64,000 nucleotides of DNA from Roseimaritima multifibrata. GTDB taxonomy: Bacteria > Planctomycetota > Planctomycetia > Pirellulales > Pirellulaceae. Where the stretch lies: positions 1,240,001-1,304,000 of the forward strand of contig NZ_CP036262.1 in assembly GCF_007741495.1 (NCBI RefSeq), in the 5' to 3' direction. The translations under genes and the position numbers were made by a program. This document shows, piece by piece, positions 1 to 8,502 of the stretch. Position 1 is the first letter of the stretch. The number at the start of each line of letters is the position of its first letter. Below the pieces are notes generated by a model. It ran no database searches and was not told where the DNA came from. It saw nothing but the letters and a program-made list of their open reading frames with translations.

Positions 1-877
1 TCAAGGTAGCTCCGTCGCGGATCAGCTGATGGCAACCCTGCGAAGTCCGTGAATTGACCGGCCCGGGCAGCGCCAGTACCTCTCGCCCTTGTTCGCCGGA
101 AAGTCGAGCGGTTATCAGGGCCCCGCTGCGATCGGGAGCCTCGACCACGACGGTAGCCATCGACAGCCCACTGATCAGTCGATTGCGCTGCGGAAACATT
201 CCGCCACGCGGGGAGGCATCGGGGCGATATTCACTGACAACGGCGCCGTTGGAGGCAATCGTGGTGGCGAGCGGCTGGTTTTCGGGGGGATATAGCTTTC
301 CCAGCCCGCCCCCCAGGACCGCAATCGTTCGTCCGCCCGCATCCAGGGCCCCGCGATGGGCTGCGGCATCGATTCCGCGGGCCAGCCCGCTGACGATCGT
401 CACCCCTGCGCGGGCAAGCCCGTAGGCGATTCGTTCGGCCTGAGCCCGCCCGTAGAGGGTGGCATGCCTCGTTCCTACAATGCCAACGGCAAGAGCATCC
501 AGCGGCTTCCACTCCCCTTGGCAAAACAGGATGGGCGGGGCGTCGTCCAGGTCCCGGAGCGGATTGGGGTAGGGGCCATGATCCTTCCTGAGGATGGTGG
601 TGCCGTTTTCGGCACACCAATCGAGGATCTTCTGTGCCGCCACATGGTCGGCCGCGTGACGAATTTTGTTCGCCAATGTCGATCCGACGCCGGCAACCGT
701 TTTCAGTTCGGTTTCGCTGGCTGCAAGGGTTGCTTCCGGAGTCTGGAAGCGTTCGAGAAGTGCGGTCAAAATCCGCGGGCCGATCCCGGGGAGCATTGTC
801 AGTTGAAGCCAATGGATTTGTTTCGCCGCTTGCAGATCGACCGATCCGGAATCGCTCGATTCTATCCGCTGCCCCAT
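1..877 (-). CDS. dprA: DNA-processing protein DprA (Smf), 3' end cut by window edge
   Basis: DprA binds single-stranded DNA in the cytoplasm during natural transformation and loads RecA. The frame is open from an ATG at 877 to the window edge, giving 292 visible residues. A helix-hairpin-helix-like stretch (LPGIGPRILTALL, about 29-41) and a second one (VAGVGSTLANKI, about 61-72) precede the Rossmann-like core. The core shows VGIVGTRHATLYGR (131-144), SGLARGIDAAAH (163-174), VLGGGLGKLYPPEN (187-200) and SEYRPDASPRGGMFPQRNR (215-233), all hallmarks of the family. The C-terminal winged-helix part would lie outside the window. The gene reads on after the terminator of its upstream neighbour, so it is probably transcribed separately. 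Family certainty is very high. Whether this organism is competent cannot be told from here. Confidence 0.95.
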   Translation of the reverse strand, partial: MGQRIESSDSGSVDLQAAKQIHWLQLTMLPGIGPRILTALLERFQTPEATLAASETELKTVAGVGSTLANKIRHAADHVAAQKILDWCAENGTTILRKDHGPYPNPLRDLDDAPPILFCQGEWKPLDALAVGIVGTRHATLYGRAQAERIAYGLARAGVTIVSGLARGIDAAAHRGALDAGGRTIAVLGGGLGKLYPPENQPLATTIASNGAVVSEYRPDASPRGGMFPQRNRLISGLSMATVVVEAPDRSGALITARLSGEQGREVLALPGPVNSRTSQGCHQLIRDGATL

Positions 878-891
878 GAAACCTGCCCCAT

Positions 892-925
892 AAAAAAACC
901 GGGACACGCAAAATGCGTGTCCCGG
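892..925 (-). terminator. Rho-independent terminator of the RGG-tail protein gene
   Basis: A perfect 12-bp stem (899-910 with 914-925, loop AAA) is followed on the minus strand by seven T residues (898-892). It lies 80 bases after the stop of the minus-strand gene ending at 1007 and just before the dprA start at 877, so it separates the two genes. Confidence 0.85.
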
Positions 926-1006
926 CAGTTTATCGAACGCAGAGCGTCTCTCGCAAGCAAAAACCGTCAGGTCAGACGATGGTTTCCGGCGGAGGGGGGC
1001 CCTGGA

Positions 1007-1849
1007 TTACTCAGCGCTGGGGCGTTGGCGACGTTCGCCACCGCGGCCACCACGTTCACCACCACGTTCGCCACCTCGTTCGCCGCCACGAGCACCACCT
1101 CGTTCGCCGCCTCGTTCACCACCGCGTCCACCGAAACCACCACGTCCGCGGTTTTCCTGTGCAGCTTTGACGGCTTCGGAAGGATCTCCCTTCAGTTCAT
1201 CGAAGGCGACTTGCTGTTCTGTGGTCAGCACGGCCAGCAGTTTTTTCTCTTCGGCTTCGCGGGCTTCGGTAATTTTTTCGCGGATGTTTTCGCGATCTCC
1301 ACTGGTCATGACTTCGCGGAACGATTCACGAGTCGCGGTACGAATCTTTTCCATTTCGCTAGTTTGTTCTTTGGTGATTTCCAGCTTTTCGATCACGGTT
1401 GGATCGGAAAGCGCTTGGATGCCCAGCATTTGGATCGTCAATTGGTTTAGGCGAACCTGTTGTGGTTCAAGAAGGATTTCCTTGATGTCGGCGCGAATTT
1501 GTTTCGCTAGTTCCTCGTTCGCTTTTTGCATTTTTGCGACCATTGCACTCCGTTCTTCTTCCGAAGCTTCACGCAAGCCGCGGAAATCGAGGCGTTCGCC
1601 TTCGGGGCGTTTGCCTACTTTTTCCAGAGCTTCCAGCTGGTCTGGCATGATTTCGATCTCCTCTTGGACGGCTTCTACTCCCAGTAAGGCCAGCATCGTC
1701 CGTTCCGGAGAACCGCCTCGCATGCCTCCAGGTCCGCCGGGGCCACCAGCACCGCGTCCACCTTGGCCGCCACGTCCCTGTGCTGCGAGTGGCAGGGCCG
1801 AAAGAGCGACTAAAGCGACGCAACTACCAAATCGAAGCAATTGTTTCAT
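1007..1849 (-). CDS. secreted protein with helical core and Arg-Gly-Gly repeat tail
   Basis: The 280-residue product starts with a clear signal peptide (MKQLLRFGSCVALVALSALPLAAQ), so it should be exported. A short Gly/Arg-rich linker (25-48) is followed by a charged, alpha-helical core (about 50-235). This core contains TKEQTSEMEKI and LTTEQQVAFDEL, resembling the LTXXQ-type helices of periplasmic Spy/CpxP-like proteins, a link that is only suggestive. The last 45 residues are tandem GGERGG/RGG units. Such tails bind nucleic acids or polyanions in other proteins, but an exported RGG tail has no clear role. The gene stands alone, with a terminator behind it and about 240 bases of spacer in front. 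The function is not known to me. Confidence 0.85.
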   Translation of the reverse strand: MKQLLRFGSCVALVALSALPLAAQGRGGQGGRGAGGPGGPGGMRGGSPERTMLALLGVEAVQEEIEIMPDQLEALEKVGKRPEGERLDFRGLREASEEERSAMVAKMQKANEELAKQIRADIKEILLEPQQVRLNQLTIQMLGIQALSDPTVIEKLEITKEQTSEMEKIRTATRESFREVMTSGDRENIREKITEAREAEEKKLLAVLTTEQQVAFDELKGDPSEAVKAAQENRGRGGFGGRGGERGGERGGARGGERGGERGGERGGRGGERRQRPSAE

Positions 1850-2090
1850 CGTACGTTCCTACAAGAATTTGTTCAGAGAAGCAGAGGTTCTTGGCAAGGT
1901 GAAATCGCTTGCCACACCCCTTATGTAACCAATTGTAGGTTCAATGGTTTCGCAGATGTTTAAAAAGAAACCTTAGTTTTTTTTGTCTCCACTGGCGGAT
2001 TTGCTTGCCAACCCTCCAGACGGCACAATGAGCGATCTTCGTAAAGGCTTTCACTAACGACTCTTTACTCTTCTCTTTTGGGCGACTTCC

Positions 2091-3083
2091 ATGCCAACCA
2101 AGGCTTCTGTGCTAACCAAAATATTTCTTATGGGGGCGATCTCTTTCGCCGCGGTTTGGGTCGGTGGTGCCGGATCGCTGTCAGCGCAGGTTTACTCTCA
2201 TTCCAATGCATTTCCTCACGATTCGAATCGCTACCAAGGGTTGCCGCCAGGCAGCATTATCCTGAGCGAAACCATCTTGCACGAGAATGTCGGTCAGCCT
2301 CCGAAAATTTATTGGTATCCCGTCCCCGTTGAAACCGTTTACCCCGCGGTGCCTGCGATGACTCCGATTCCGACGCCCGTTCCCGATACGCCCGAAACCA
2401 GGGCCGAAGGGATGGAAGATGACGATAGCGATCCCAATGATTGTCTTCGCCCGGGCAGCGAGAGCTGGGACCGGATGGTTGAATTGATTCGTGAGAATGC
2501 GCGGCTGGAAGCCGCTGTCGGTAAGGCCGAAGAAATTGCCGAGATTCGGCAAGAGATTTTGCAAGACCGTCTTGAGCAGTTGAAAACGAAGCTTGCCAAA
2601 CAAGAAGTCCGAATGGACGACAATGCTGAAATCCTAGAACGCCGCCGATTAACGCTGGCGGAGCAAGCCGTGCAGGTGGCTCAACAAGCCGAGGCCATCG
2701 AGCAAAGGGCTGAGGAGCTGGCTCAGCAGGAGCAGCAGTTGACGCAAGCGAAAAAGGTGGTGAGTGAGCGTCTGTCGCACGCCGAACAGTCGTTTTTGAA
2801 AAAGCAGAAAGCGATCGCCGAAGGAATGCGAAGAGTGGAGGAAACCAAGGCAGCTGCTGCAAAAATGGCGGATAAAATGAAAGCGGAGTCGGCTAAAACC
2901 GTCGAACGGATGAATGAACTGGAGTCGCAGCTGGGGATCGCTCAGGAACGTGCGGATGAATTGGCCGAAGAGCTTGCGACGAGCAACGAGCATCTGGAAT
3001 CGGCGAGGAAACGCGAGCAGGCATGGAAGAAAGAGCGCGAGCGGATGCAGCAGGAATTGAAGAAAGGACGCAAACGCTCCTAA
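2091..3083 (+). CDS. secreted coiled-coil protein, function unknown
   Basis: The 330-residue product has an N-terminal signal sequence (about residues 1-33, ending near GSLSAQ), a short Pro-rich stretch with repeated P-x-P (about 85-105), and then a long heptad-rich coiled coil from about residue 130 to the end. The coil is dominated by Glu, Gln, Ala and Lys (for example QAEAIEQRAEELAQQEQQL). It ends in a basic tail, KKGRKRS. I see no enzymatic motif. The architecture suggests a rod-like envelope or scaffolding protein. The start at 2091 puts the hydrophobic segment right after a basic N-terminus. The gene is monocistronic by position, with 500 bases of non-coding DNA downstream. Confidence 0.8.
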   Translation: MPTKASVLTKIFLMGAISFAAVWVGGAGSLSAQVYSHSNAFPHDSNRYQGLPPGSIILSETILHENVGQPPKIYWYPVPVETVYPAVPAMTPIPTPVPDTPETRAEGMEDDDSDPNDCLRPGSESWDRMVELIRENARLEAAVGKAEEIAEIRQEILQDRLEQLKTKLAKQEVRMDDNAEILERRRLTLAEQAVQVAQQAEAIEQRAEELAQQEQQLTQAKKVVSERLSHAEQSFLKKQKAIAEGMRRVEETKAAAAKMADKMKAESAKTVERMNELESQLGIAQERADELAEELATSNEHLESARKREQAWKKERERMQQELKKGRKRS

Positions 3084-3593
3084 GGCATTCGGGAACCTCT
3101 GAGGTCTCTGGATGCGAGCGGTGTGCGATTTGGAATTGGTCGATTTGTGGGATTCCCAGCGAACTTTTTGGGTTTGCGACCGGCTTGTCCGAATCGCAGC
3201 TCCGGTTGCAAACGAGACCTGGCTTGGGAAAAGCCGAAACCATTGCCTGTTCGTATCACGTCCCGTGTGTCCTTGTTCGATTGTCGCACGACCGCGGGCG
3301 GTCCGGTAAACACCTGTGGGACAAGGTTTTTGCGATGCTGTGCGCCAAATGGTCGGTTTCCTTGGGCGTGAGCCGTCCGCTGGCACGACCTTCAATTTCG
3401 TCAATTATCGGAGCGGCTCACGCCGTGCCGATACGCTCGAAAGGGGACGCAATCCCTTAAGCCTTCACCATTCGGGACTTAGACCCGCAGGCTCGCCCAG
3501 ATCATGGTATTCTGTGGTGAATTCGTTCTTTAGTCCCGGTCGCTTTCCTCGCAACTGCCCAATTTTACTCAGCGATCAACCTGCTGGATCATA
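3084..3593. other. intergenic region without recognisable features
   Basis: These 510 bases hold several short open frames on both strands, but none has a plausible start, signal peptide, motif or conserved-looking composition. I see no strong hairpin followed by T residues. The promoter of the downstream response-regulator gene must lie here, but I cannot point to a convincing -35/-10 pair. Confidence 0.5.
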
Positions 3594-4496
3594 ATGACTC
3601 GAATCTTAATCGTTGAAGACAGTCCGACTCAGGCGACGCAAATTCGATTTTTGATCGAAGAGGCGGGGTATGATGCTGTGGTCGCAGAAGATGGGCTGGC
3701 GGCCCTTGAATCGTTGGCAAATCAGCCGTGCGATATTGTGTTGACCGATTTGCATATGCCGAATATGAACGGCTTGCAATTGGTCGAAGAGGTTCGCAAT
3801 CGTTATGAAACGATACCGGTGATCTTGATCACCAACGATGGCACGGAAACCATCGCAGCTCAGGCGTTGCAAAAAGGGGCGGCAAGCTATATCCCCAAAC
3901 GCTATCTCGATTCGACGTTGCTCTCCACGCTAAAAGGCATCGTCGAGATGCAGGATGCCGCCAAGTCGCGGCAGCATATTCTTAATACGCTGGTCGAATC
4001 TCGATCGAAGTATATTTTGGGGAACAACCAGGAATTGGTTGCCGTCCTTGTCCAGCACCTGGAAACCGAGCTGCGGACCTTTGATTTCGGAGACGAAACG
4101 GGGCTCTTTCAGATTTCGATGGCGTTGACCGAAGCGGTCCTCAACGCGATGGACCACGGCAACCTGGAACTCTCTTCGGCTTTGCGCAGTGATGCAGAAG
4201 CGTACCAAAAACTACGGGACGAACGTTGCAGTACGCCCCCCTACGAATCACGCCGAGTCGCCCTTTCGGTCGAACTGACGGCGGAGAAAATCAAGCTGGT
4301 CGTCGCTGACGAAGGAAAGGGCTTCGACCCAAGCACCATTCCTGACCCGACCGATCCTGAAAACCTGATGCGAGAAAACGGTCGAGGTCTGATGCTGATC
4401 TACAGTTTCATGGATGAAATCCACCACAACGAAACAGGGAATGAGATCACGATGATTAAACATCGCCGGGATCCAGATGCCGAGGAATCCGCCTAG
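3594..4496 (+). CDS. response regulator fused to HATPase_c anti-sigma-like domain
   Basis: The 300-residue cytoplasmic protein begins with a receiver domain (1-120). It has the acidic pocket E8-D9, the phospho-acceptor Asp52 in VLTDLHMPNMNG, Thr/Ser-type switch residues and the conserved Lys102 in YIPKRYLD. A linker leads to a GHKL ATPase domain (about 145-290) with an N-box (ALTEAVLNAMDHGNLE), a G1 box (VADEGKGFDP) and a G2 box (ENGRGLMLIYSFMDEI). The ATPase part resembles RsbW/SpoIIAB serine kinases rather than histidine kinases, and no H-box is present. The inferred job is a phosphorylation-controlled partner switch or anti-sigma factor. No cognate histidine kinase, sigma factor or anti-anti-sigma gene is adjacent. 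Confidence 0.9.
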   Translation: MTRILIVEDSPTQATQIRFLIEEAGYDAVVAEDGLAALESLANQPCDIVLTDLHMPNMNGLQLVEEVRNRYETIPVILITNDGTETIAAQALQKGAASYIPKRYLDSTLLSTLKGIVEMQDAAKSRQHILNTLVESRSKYILGNNQELVAVLVQHLETELRTFDFGDETGLFQISMALTEAVLNAMDHGNLELSSALRSDAEAYQKLRDERCSTPPYESRRVALSVELTAEKIKLVVADEGKGFDPSTIPDPTDPENLMRENGRGLMLIYSFMDEIHHNETGNEITMIKHRRDPDAEESA

Positions 4497-4533
4497 CGAG
4501 ATGACCGGTCGATTGTGATTTGGTGTATTGGAT

Positions 4534-4618
4534 GTCGGTTTCGGTCTTGATGAAACCGACAGCCTATCTGCCCCCTGCGGAGGGGGCTGCGAAAAGCCTT
4601 CGGGGCCGCTTTTCCGCT
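4534..4618. terminator. cluster of tandem hairpins after the response-regulator gene
   Basis: Two perfect hairpins follow each other: 4534-4542 with 4552-4560 (9 bp, loop 9), and 4570-4576 with 4581-4587 (7 bp, loop GCGG). A third, imperfect one lies at about 4588-4618 (GCGAAAAG with CTTTTCCGC). No clear T-run follows. They may stop transcription, stabilise the mRNA end, or belong to a repeat family. Confidence 0.5.
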
Positions 4619-4712
4619 GCGTCGTAGGTTGTATTCGCCTGATGAATTACAATGGGTTTTCTTCTAGGTCTGCACCGACTTCGACAAAACTGCCTCCAAC
4701 GCGAAGACTTCT

Positions 4713-6287
4713 ATGTTCCGCTTTGCTGCCCTGATGTCCCTTGCCCTTGTAGGTTCCTCTTTTCTTCCCTGCCCGCAGTCGGTTGCCGTCGCCGCTGACG
4801 AAAAAGCCTCTAAGCAGGAGGCCGATAAAGAGGGAAAGGCGGAACGCGAAAAAGAGGCCGTTGCCGAGCCTTCGGTTACCCAGGGCACCGCCACGATCGG
4901 GGGCAAAAAAATCGACTATACCGCCACCGCAGGCAAGATGCTGATGAAGGATGATGCGGGGGAGGCGAAGGCCGAGGTCTTTTTTGTCGCCTATACCGTC
5001 GAAGCGGCGGATGGGGCTAAGCGGCCGATTACTTTCTGCTTCAATGGCGGACCTGGATCGTCATCGGTTTGGCTGCACCTAGGGATGCTGGGGCCTCGAC
5101 GTGTCAAATTGAATGACGATGCCAAACCGATTCGCCCGCCACACGAATTGATCGAGAATCCCTATTCGTTGCTGGACAAAACGGACTTGGTCTTTATCGA
5201 TCCGGTCAGCACCGGTTTTAGTCGCCCCGCAAAAGGGCAGAACAAGAACCAGTTCCATGGATTTGACGAAGACGTTCGCAGCGTCGGGCAGTTTATCCAT
5301 GATTTCACCACCAAGTATGGCCGCTGGGGATCGCCTAAATTCCTTTTGGGCGAAAGTTATGGCGGTCTGCGGGCGGCAGGTTTGAGCAGTGAATTGCAGG
5401 GCCGGTATCACATGTATCTGAATGGGATCGTGTTGATTTCGGCGGTTGTCGATTTTCAGACGCTAAGTGCAAAGGGGAACAATGACATCGCTTACGCGTT
5501 GTTTCTTCCTTCGTTTGCAGCGACGGCTTGGTATCACAAGGCGCTGCCTGAATCACTGCAGAACCAGAAGGTCGAAGAAGTGGTTGCCCAAGCCGAAGCG
5601 TTTGCTCGCGAACCGTACCTGCAAGCGTTATTGGCCGGTGATTCACTTTCGACGGAGAAAAGAGACGAAGTGATCGCTCGGATGGCAGAGCTGACGGGGT
5701 TGTCTGCAGATTACATCGATCGCGCGAACCTTCGCGTCAATATGGGCCGATTTGGCAAAGAGCTTCTTCGCGACCGGCGACAGGTCGTGGGACGTTTTGA
5801 CGGACGCTACACCGGCGTGGACCTAGACCATGTTGGTGAGCGGACCGGGCACGACCCCAGCGGTTCGGCCGTTTTTGGCCCTTTCACTTCCGCGATGAAT
5901 CAATATTTGCGAGACGACCTGAAAGTTGAAGAAGATCGCGTCTATGAGATTCTCACAGGGAAAGTGCATCCCTGGGACTATAGCGAATTCACCAATCGCT
6001 ACGTCGATGCCTCTTCCAAATTGCGTGATGCAATCGCTGACAATCCGTACTTGCGAATCTTTGCGGCCTGCGGGTATTACGACCTGGCAACCCCTTCGTT
6101 TGCTATGGAATACACCCGTGATCATCTGGGCCTGCCGGTCGAACTACGAGAGAATTTCACGATGGAATTCTACGATGCAGGGCACATGATGTACGTCCAT
6201 GAACCTTCGCTGATAAAGCTTCGCGAGGACCTGCTTAAGTTCTACGACACAACGTTGGCTGACGCTCCCGCTGTAAAGAAAGAATAG
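4713..6287 (+). CDS. secreted serine carboxypeptidase, peptidase family S10
   Basis: The 524-residue enzyme is predicted to be exported (signal segment about 1-27, ending AVAA) and to remove C-terminal residues from peptides outside the cytoplasm. After a charged Lys/Glu linker (28-50) come the family motifs. These are NGGPGSSSVW (111-120), forming the oxyanion region; GESYGG, with the nucleophile Ser215; GYYDLATP, with Asp457; and DAGHMMY, with His491. All catalytic residues are present and in the right order, so activity is expected. The length is near normal for bacterial S10 proteins. It is convergent with recQ, with only four bases between the two stops. Confidence 0.93.
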   Translation: MFRFAALMSLALVGSSFLPCPQSVAVAADEKASKQEADKEGKAEREKEAVAEPSVTQGTATIGGKKIDYTATAGKMLMKDDAGEAKAEVFFVAYTVEAADGAKRPITFCFNGGPGSSSVWLHLGMLGPRRVKLNDDAKPIRPPHELIENPYSLLDKTDLVFIDPVSTGFSRPAKGQNKNQFHGFDEDVRSVGQFIHDFTTKYGRWGSPKFLLGESYGGLRAAGLSSELQGRYHMYLNGIVLISAVVDFQTLSAKGNNDIAYALFLPSFAATAWYHKALPESLQNQKVEEVVAQAEAFAREPYLQALLAGDSLSTEKRDEVIARMAELTGLSADYIDRANLRVNMGRFGKELLRDRRQVVGRFDGRYTGVDLDHVGERTGHDPSGSAVFGPFTSAMNQYLRDDLKVEEDRVYEILTGKVHPWDYSEFTNRYVDASSKLRDAIADNPYLRIFAACGYYDLATPSFAMEYTRDHLGLPVELRENFTMEFYDAGHMMYVHEPSLIKLREDLLKFYDTTLADAPAVKKE

Positions 6288-6291
6288 CGAT

Positions 6292-7734
6292 TCAGGATGC
6301 TGCTGGAGGGCTCTTGAAGTAGTCTTCCAGGAAGGCTTTGCGATCTTCCGATTGTGTGTACTGAACCAGTGCATAAAGACGCTGCTGGTCCGCGGTCCGC
6401 TTGGCAGAGAGGGCCGTGTTGTCTGCGAATGGGGCCGGAGGTGGATCGACGGGACAACGCAATTCGAAAGCTTGCGGCGGGTGGGGGCCGGCTACGATTT
6501 CGTGGCGATCGAGGATCGCAAGTGCGGTCGAAAGTCGGTGGTCATGCCGGCTGACCGATTGCAGTTTTTCGTTCAGCCAGTCGAAACCAAACGCTCGAAC
6601 TTCTTCCTGGTGTTTGCCGAGATAATGAAACAGACGCCCGTAAAAATCGGCGTCGGGATTTCGCCATTCGATGAATTGCATCTGAGTCATTAGATCGCCT
6701 TGGGCGTACAGCAGTCGACAAACCGCGGGCAGGTTGTCACGCCCCGCGCGTCCGATTTCCTGGTAGTACGATTCAATCGACCCCGGCGCTTCGGCATGAA
6801 TGACAAAGCGGATGTCCTCTTTGTCGATTCCCATTCCAAACGCATTGGTGGCCAATACCAGCGGGCAGTCTCCGTTCATGAATCGCTCTTGGATTCGGCG
6901 ACGCTGTTTGCGGTCAAGGTCGCCGTGGTAGCAGAGGTGGTCGATTCCGGCTTTGCGGAGATAGTCGCTGAAGCGTTCGAGTGTTTTGATCAGTGTGAAA
7001 TAGGTGATGCCGCTGCTGCCGGTTGGGCAACGTGGATCGGCAAGGATTTCTTGGATGTGAGTGACTTTTTCCTCTTCGTCCCAGATTTCGGCGACTTGAA
7101 GGTCTAGGTTTTCTCGTTCGATGCCGCTGTTGAATATCTGGACTTCCGCGGGGGAGAGTCCCAGTTGGCGGAGGATATCCTGTTGGCAGGCAGCGGTGGC
7201 GGTCGCCGTGAGTGCAATCGTGACCGGATTGCCAAGTGATTGTCGGATCGATTCCAGGCGGGTGTAATCGGGCCTGAAGTCGTGCCCCCATTCGCTCACG
7301 CAGTGGGCTTCATCGACCGCTAAAAGGTGGACGGTGCGCTGGCTTAACGCATCGCAGAAATCGGGTTTGCGAAAGCGTTCAGGCGTGACATAGAGCAAAC
7401 GGTATTTTCCAGCCGCTAGGTTTGCATAACGCTCTTTTCGTTCATTCGCCGAAAGCGACGAATTGATGAAGGTGGCATCGATCCCTTTGCGACGAAGGGA
7501 ATCGACTTGGTCTTTCATCAACGCAATTAGCGGGCTGAGAACCAGCACCAGAGCCGGAGAATCGCCCATGGGGAGCAAGGCTGGAAGCTGATAGCAGAGC
7601 GATTTGCCGCCGCCTGTCGGCATCAACACAAGTGCATGTTGGCCGGCGAGAAGCCGGCGAATGATTGGTTCTTGCGAGCCACGAAACTGAGCGTGTCCAA
7701 ATACCTCTCGCAGAATCGTGTGAAGAGAATCCAT
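6292..7734 (-). CDS. recQ: ATP-dependent DNA helicase, RecQ family, short form
   Basis: This SF2 helicase of 480 residues unwinds DNA 3' to 5' in repair and recombination. Walker A is MPTGGGKS (38-45) and the DEAH box is at 141-144 within AVDEAHCVSEWGHDFRPDY. Motif VI is YYQEIGRAGRD. The usual RecQ-Ct zinc-binding cysteines are missing: where a Cys-Arg-x-x-x-Leu-x-x-Tyr-Phe segment is expected, the protein reads SEDRKAFLEDYF and ends 6 residues later. No winged-helix or HRDC domain follows, compared with about 600 residues in E. coli RecQ. Short bacterial RecQs of this kind exist. Helicase activity seems likely, but the DNA-binding mode probably differs. The gene appears monocistronic. Confidence 0.92.
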   Translation of the reverse strand: MDSLHTILREVFGHAQFRGSQEPIIRRLLAGQHALVLMPTGGGKSLCYQLPALLPMGDSPALVLVLSPLIALMKDQVDSLRRKGIDATFINSSLSANERKERYANLAAGKYRLLYVTPERFRKPDFCDALSQRTVHLLAVDEAHCVSEWGHDFRPDYTRLESIRQSLGNPVTIALTATATAACQQDILRQLGLSPAEVQIFNSGIERENLDLQVAEIWDEEEKVTHIQEILADPRCPTGSSGITYFTLIKTLERFSDYLRKAGIDHLCYHGDLDRKQRRRIQERFMNGDCPLVLATNAFGMGIDKEDIRFVIHAEAPGSIESYYQEIGRAGRDNLPAVCRLLYAQGDLMTQMQFIEWRNPDADFYGRLFHYLGKHQEEVRAFGFDWLNEKLQSVSRHDHRLSTALAILDRHEIVAGPHPPQAFELRCPVDPPPAPFADNTALSAKRTADQQRLYALVQYTQSEDRKAFLEDYFKSPPAAS

Positions 7735-8502
7735 CTTCGCTGTGGGTGGCTTGATAACGGCGGGGGCGAATGGTCACGGAACGGAGCAAAACGTTCGGTG
7801 GGACAGCGAGAACCTTAGCGAATATCGCAAGCGGGAGGCAACCGCCTGAAAAAATCAATTCTTGCCCCGCGTGAGGCAGTCGGGGCCCGCGAGCGGGAAT
7901 CTCGGATTGAAGCGGCGGGGAGGGGAGTCAGGTTTTCTTTGCACATCCTCCGCGAAAGAACGCTCCCTTAAAGCTACTTTCGCGAAGCATAAGGCTACGG
8001 TCCCTCGCCTACGCATTTTGAAGTTGCGCTTTTGAGGTGATTGCTGTGGTCAATCGTCCTGATTTCCGAACTCTTGCGGATGCCTCAAATCATTCGGCGA
8101 TTCCAGCGTCTTTGCAGCTCCAAGTATCAAGAGTTCCGTTTCCGGTCTTGCCCCGGACCGGGACAAGCCCGGCGGAAGCAAAGTAGCCAACTCCCAAAAA
8201 CGCAACTTCAAAACGGACGCAGCGGGTTGGGATTTTGACAGCCTGCGGGCCCGGAGAGTCGGCCTGGTTAAATACCGGACAGAAGCAATACGCAACGTTT
8301 CGTGGACCGGCAATGCGTCACCTATTCACTTCACGTCGCGGAGCGAAAGGCGACACTAAAAGACGCGATTCCCAGCAGGGGAATAAGAAGGGGCGTTCAG
8401 CTGTGGTTTGAAGCCTCAGCCACGCCTCCGGGAAGGCTGTTAAAGCCTTCCGCTATGCACCGCACGTTTCGTGCGGTCTGATTGAGTGAAAAGTTCAGGC
8501 AA
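7735..8502. repeat. intergenic region with inverted and dispersed repeats
   Basis: No gene is apparent in these 768 bases. TTTTGAAGTTGCG at 8016-8028 recurs inverted at 8201-8213, forming 13-bp arms about 170 bases apart. A GACCGGGACAAGCCCGGCGG motif near 8155 recurs almost unchanged near 34738. AGCGAAAGGCGACAC near 8341 matches copies near 34816 and partly near 32594. A perfect 7-bp hairpin, CCGCACG-TTT-CGTGCGG, lies at 8460-8476 just after the desaturase stop and may end that transcript, although no T-run follows. Confidence 0.6.

Noticed and set aside
356-1450. 364-codon plus-strand frame across dprA and the RGG-tail gene
   Set aside because: It is antisense to two well-supported genes and rich in Thr/Ala/Phe, caused by their repeats. 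It has no motif.
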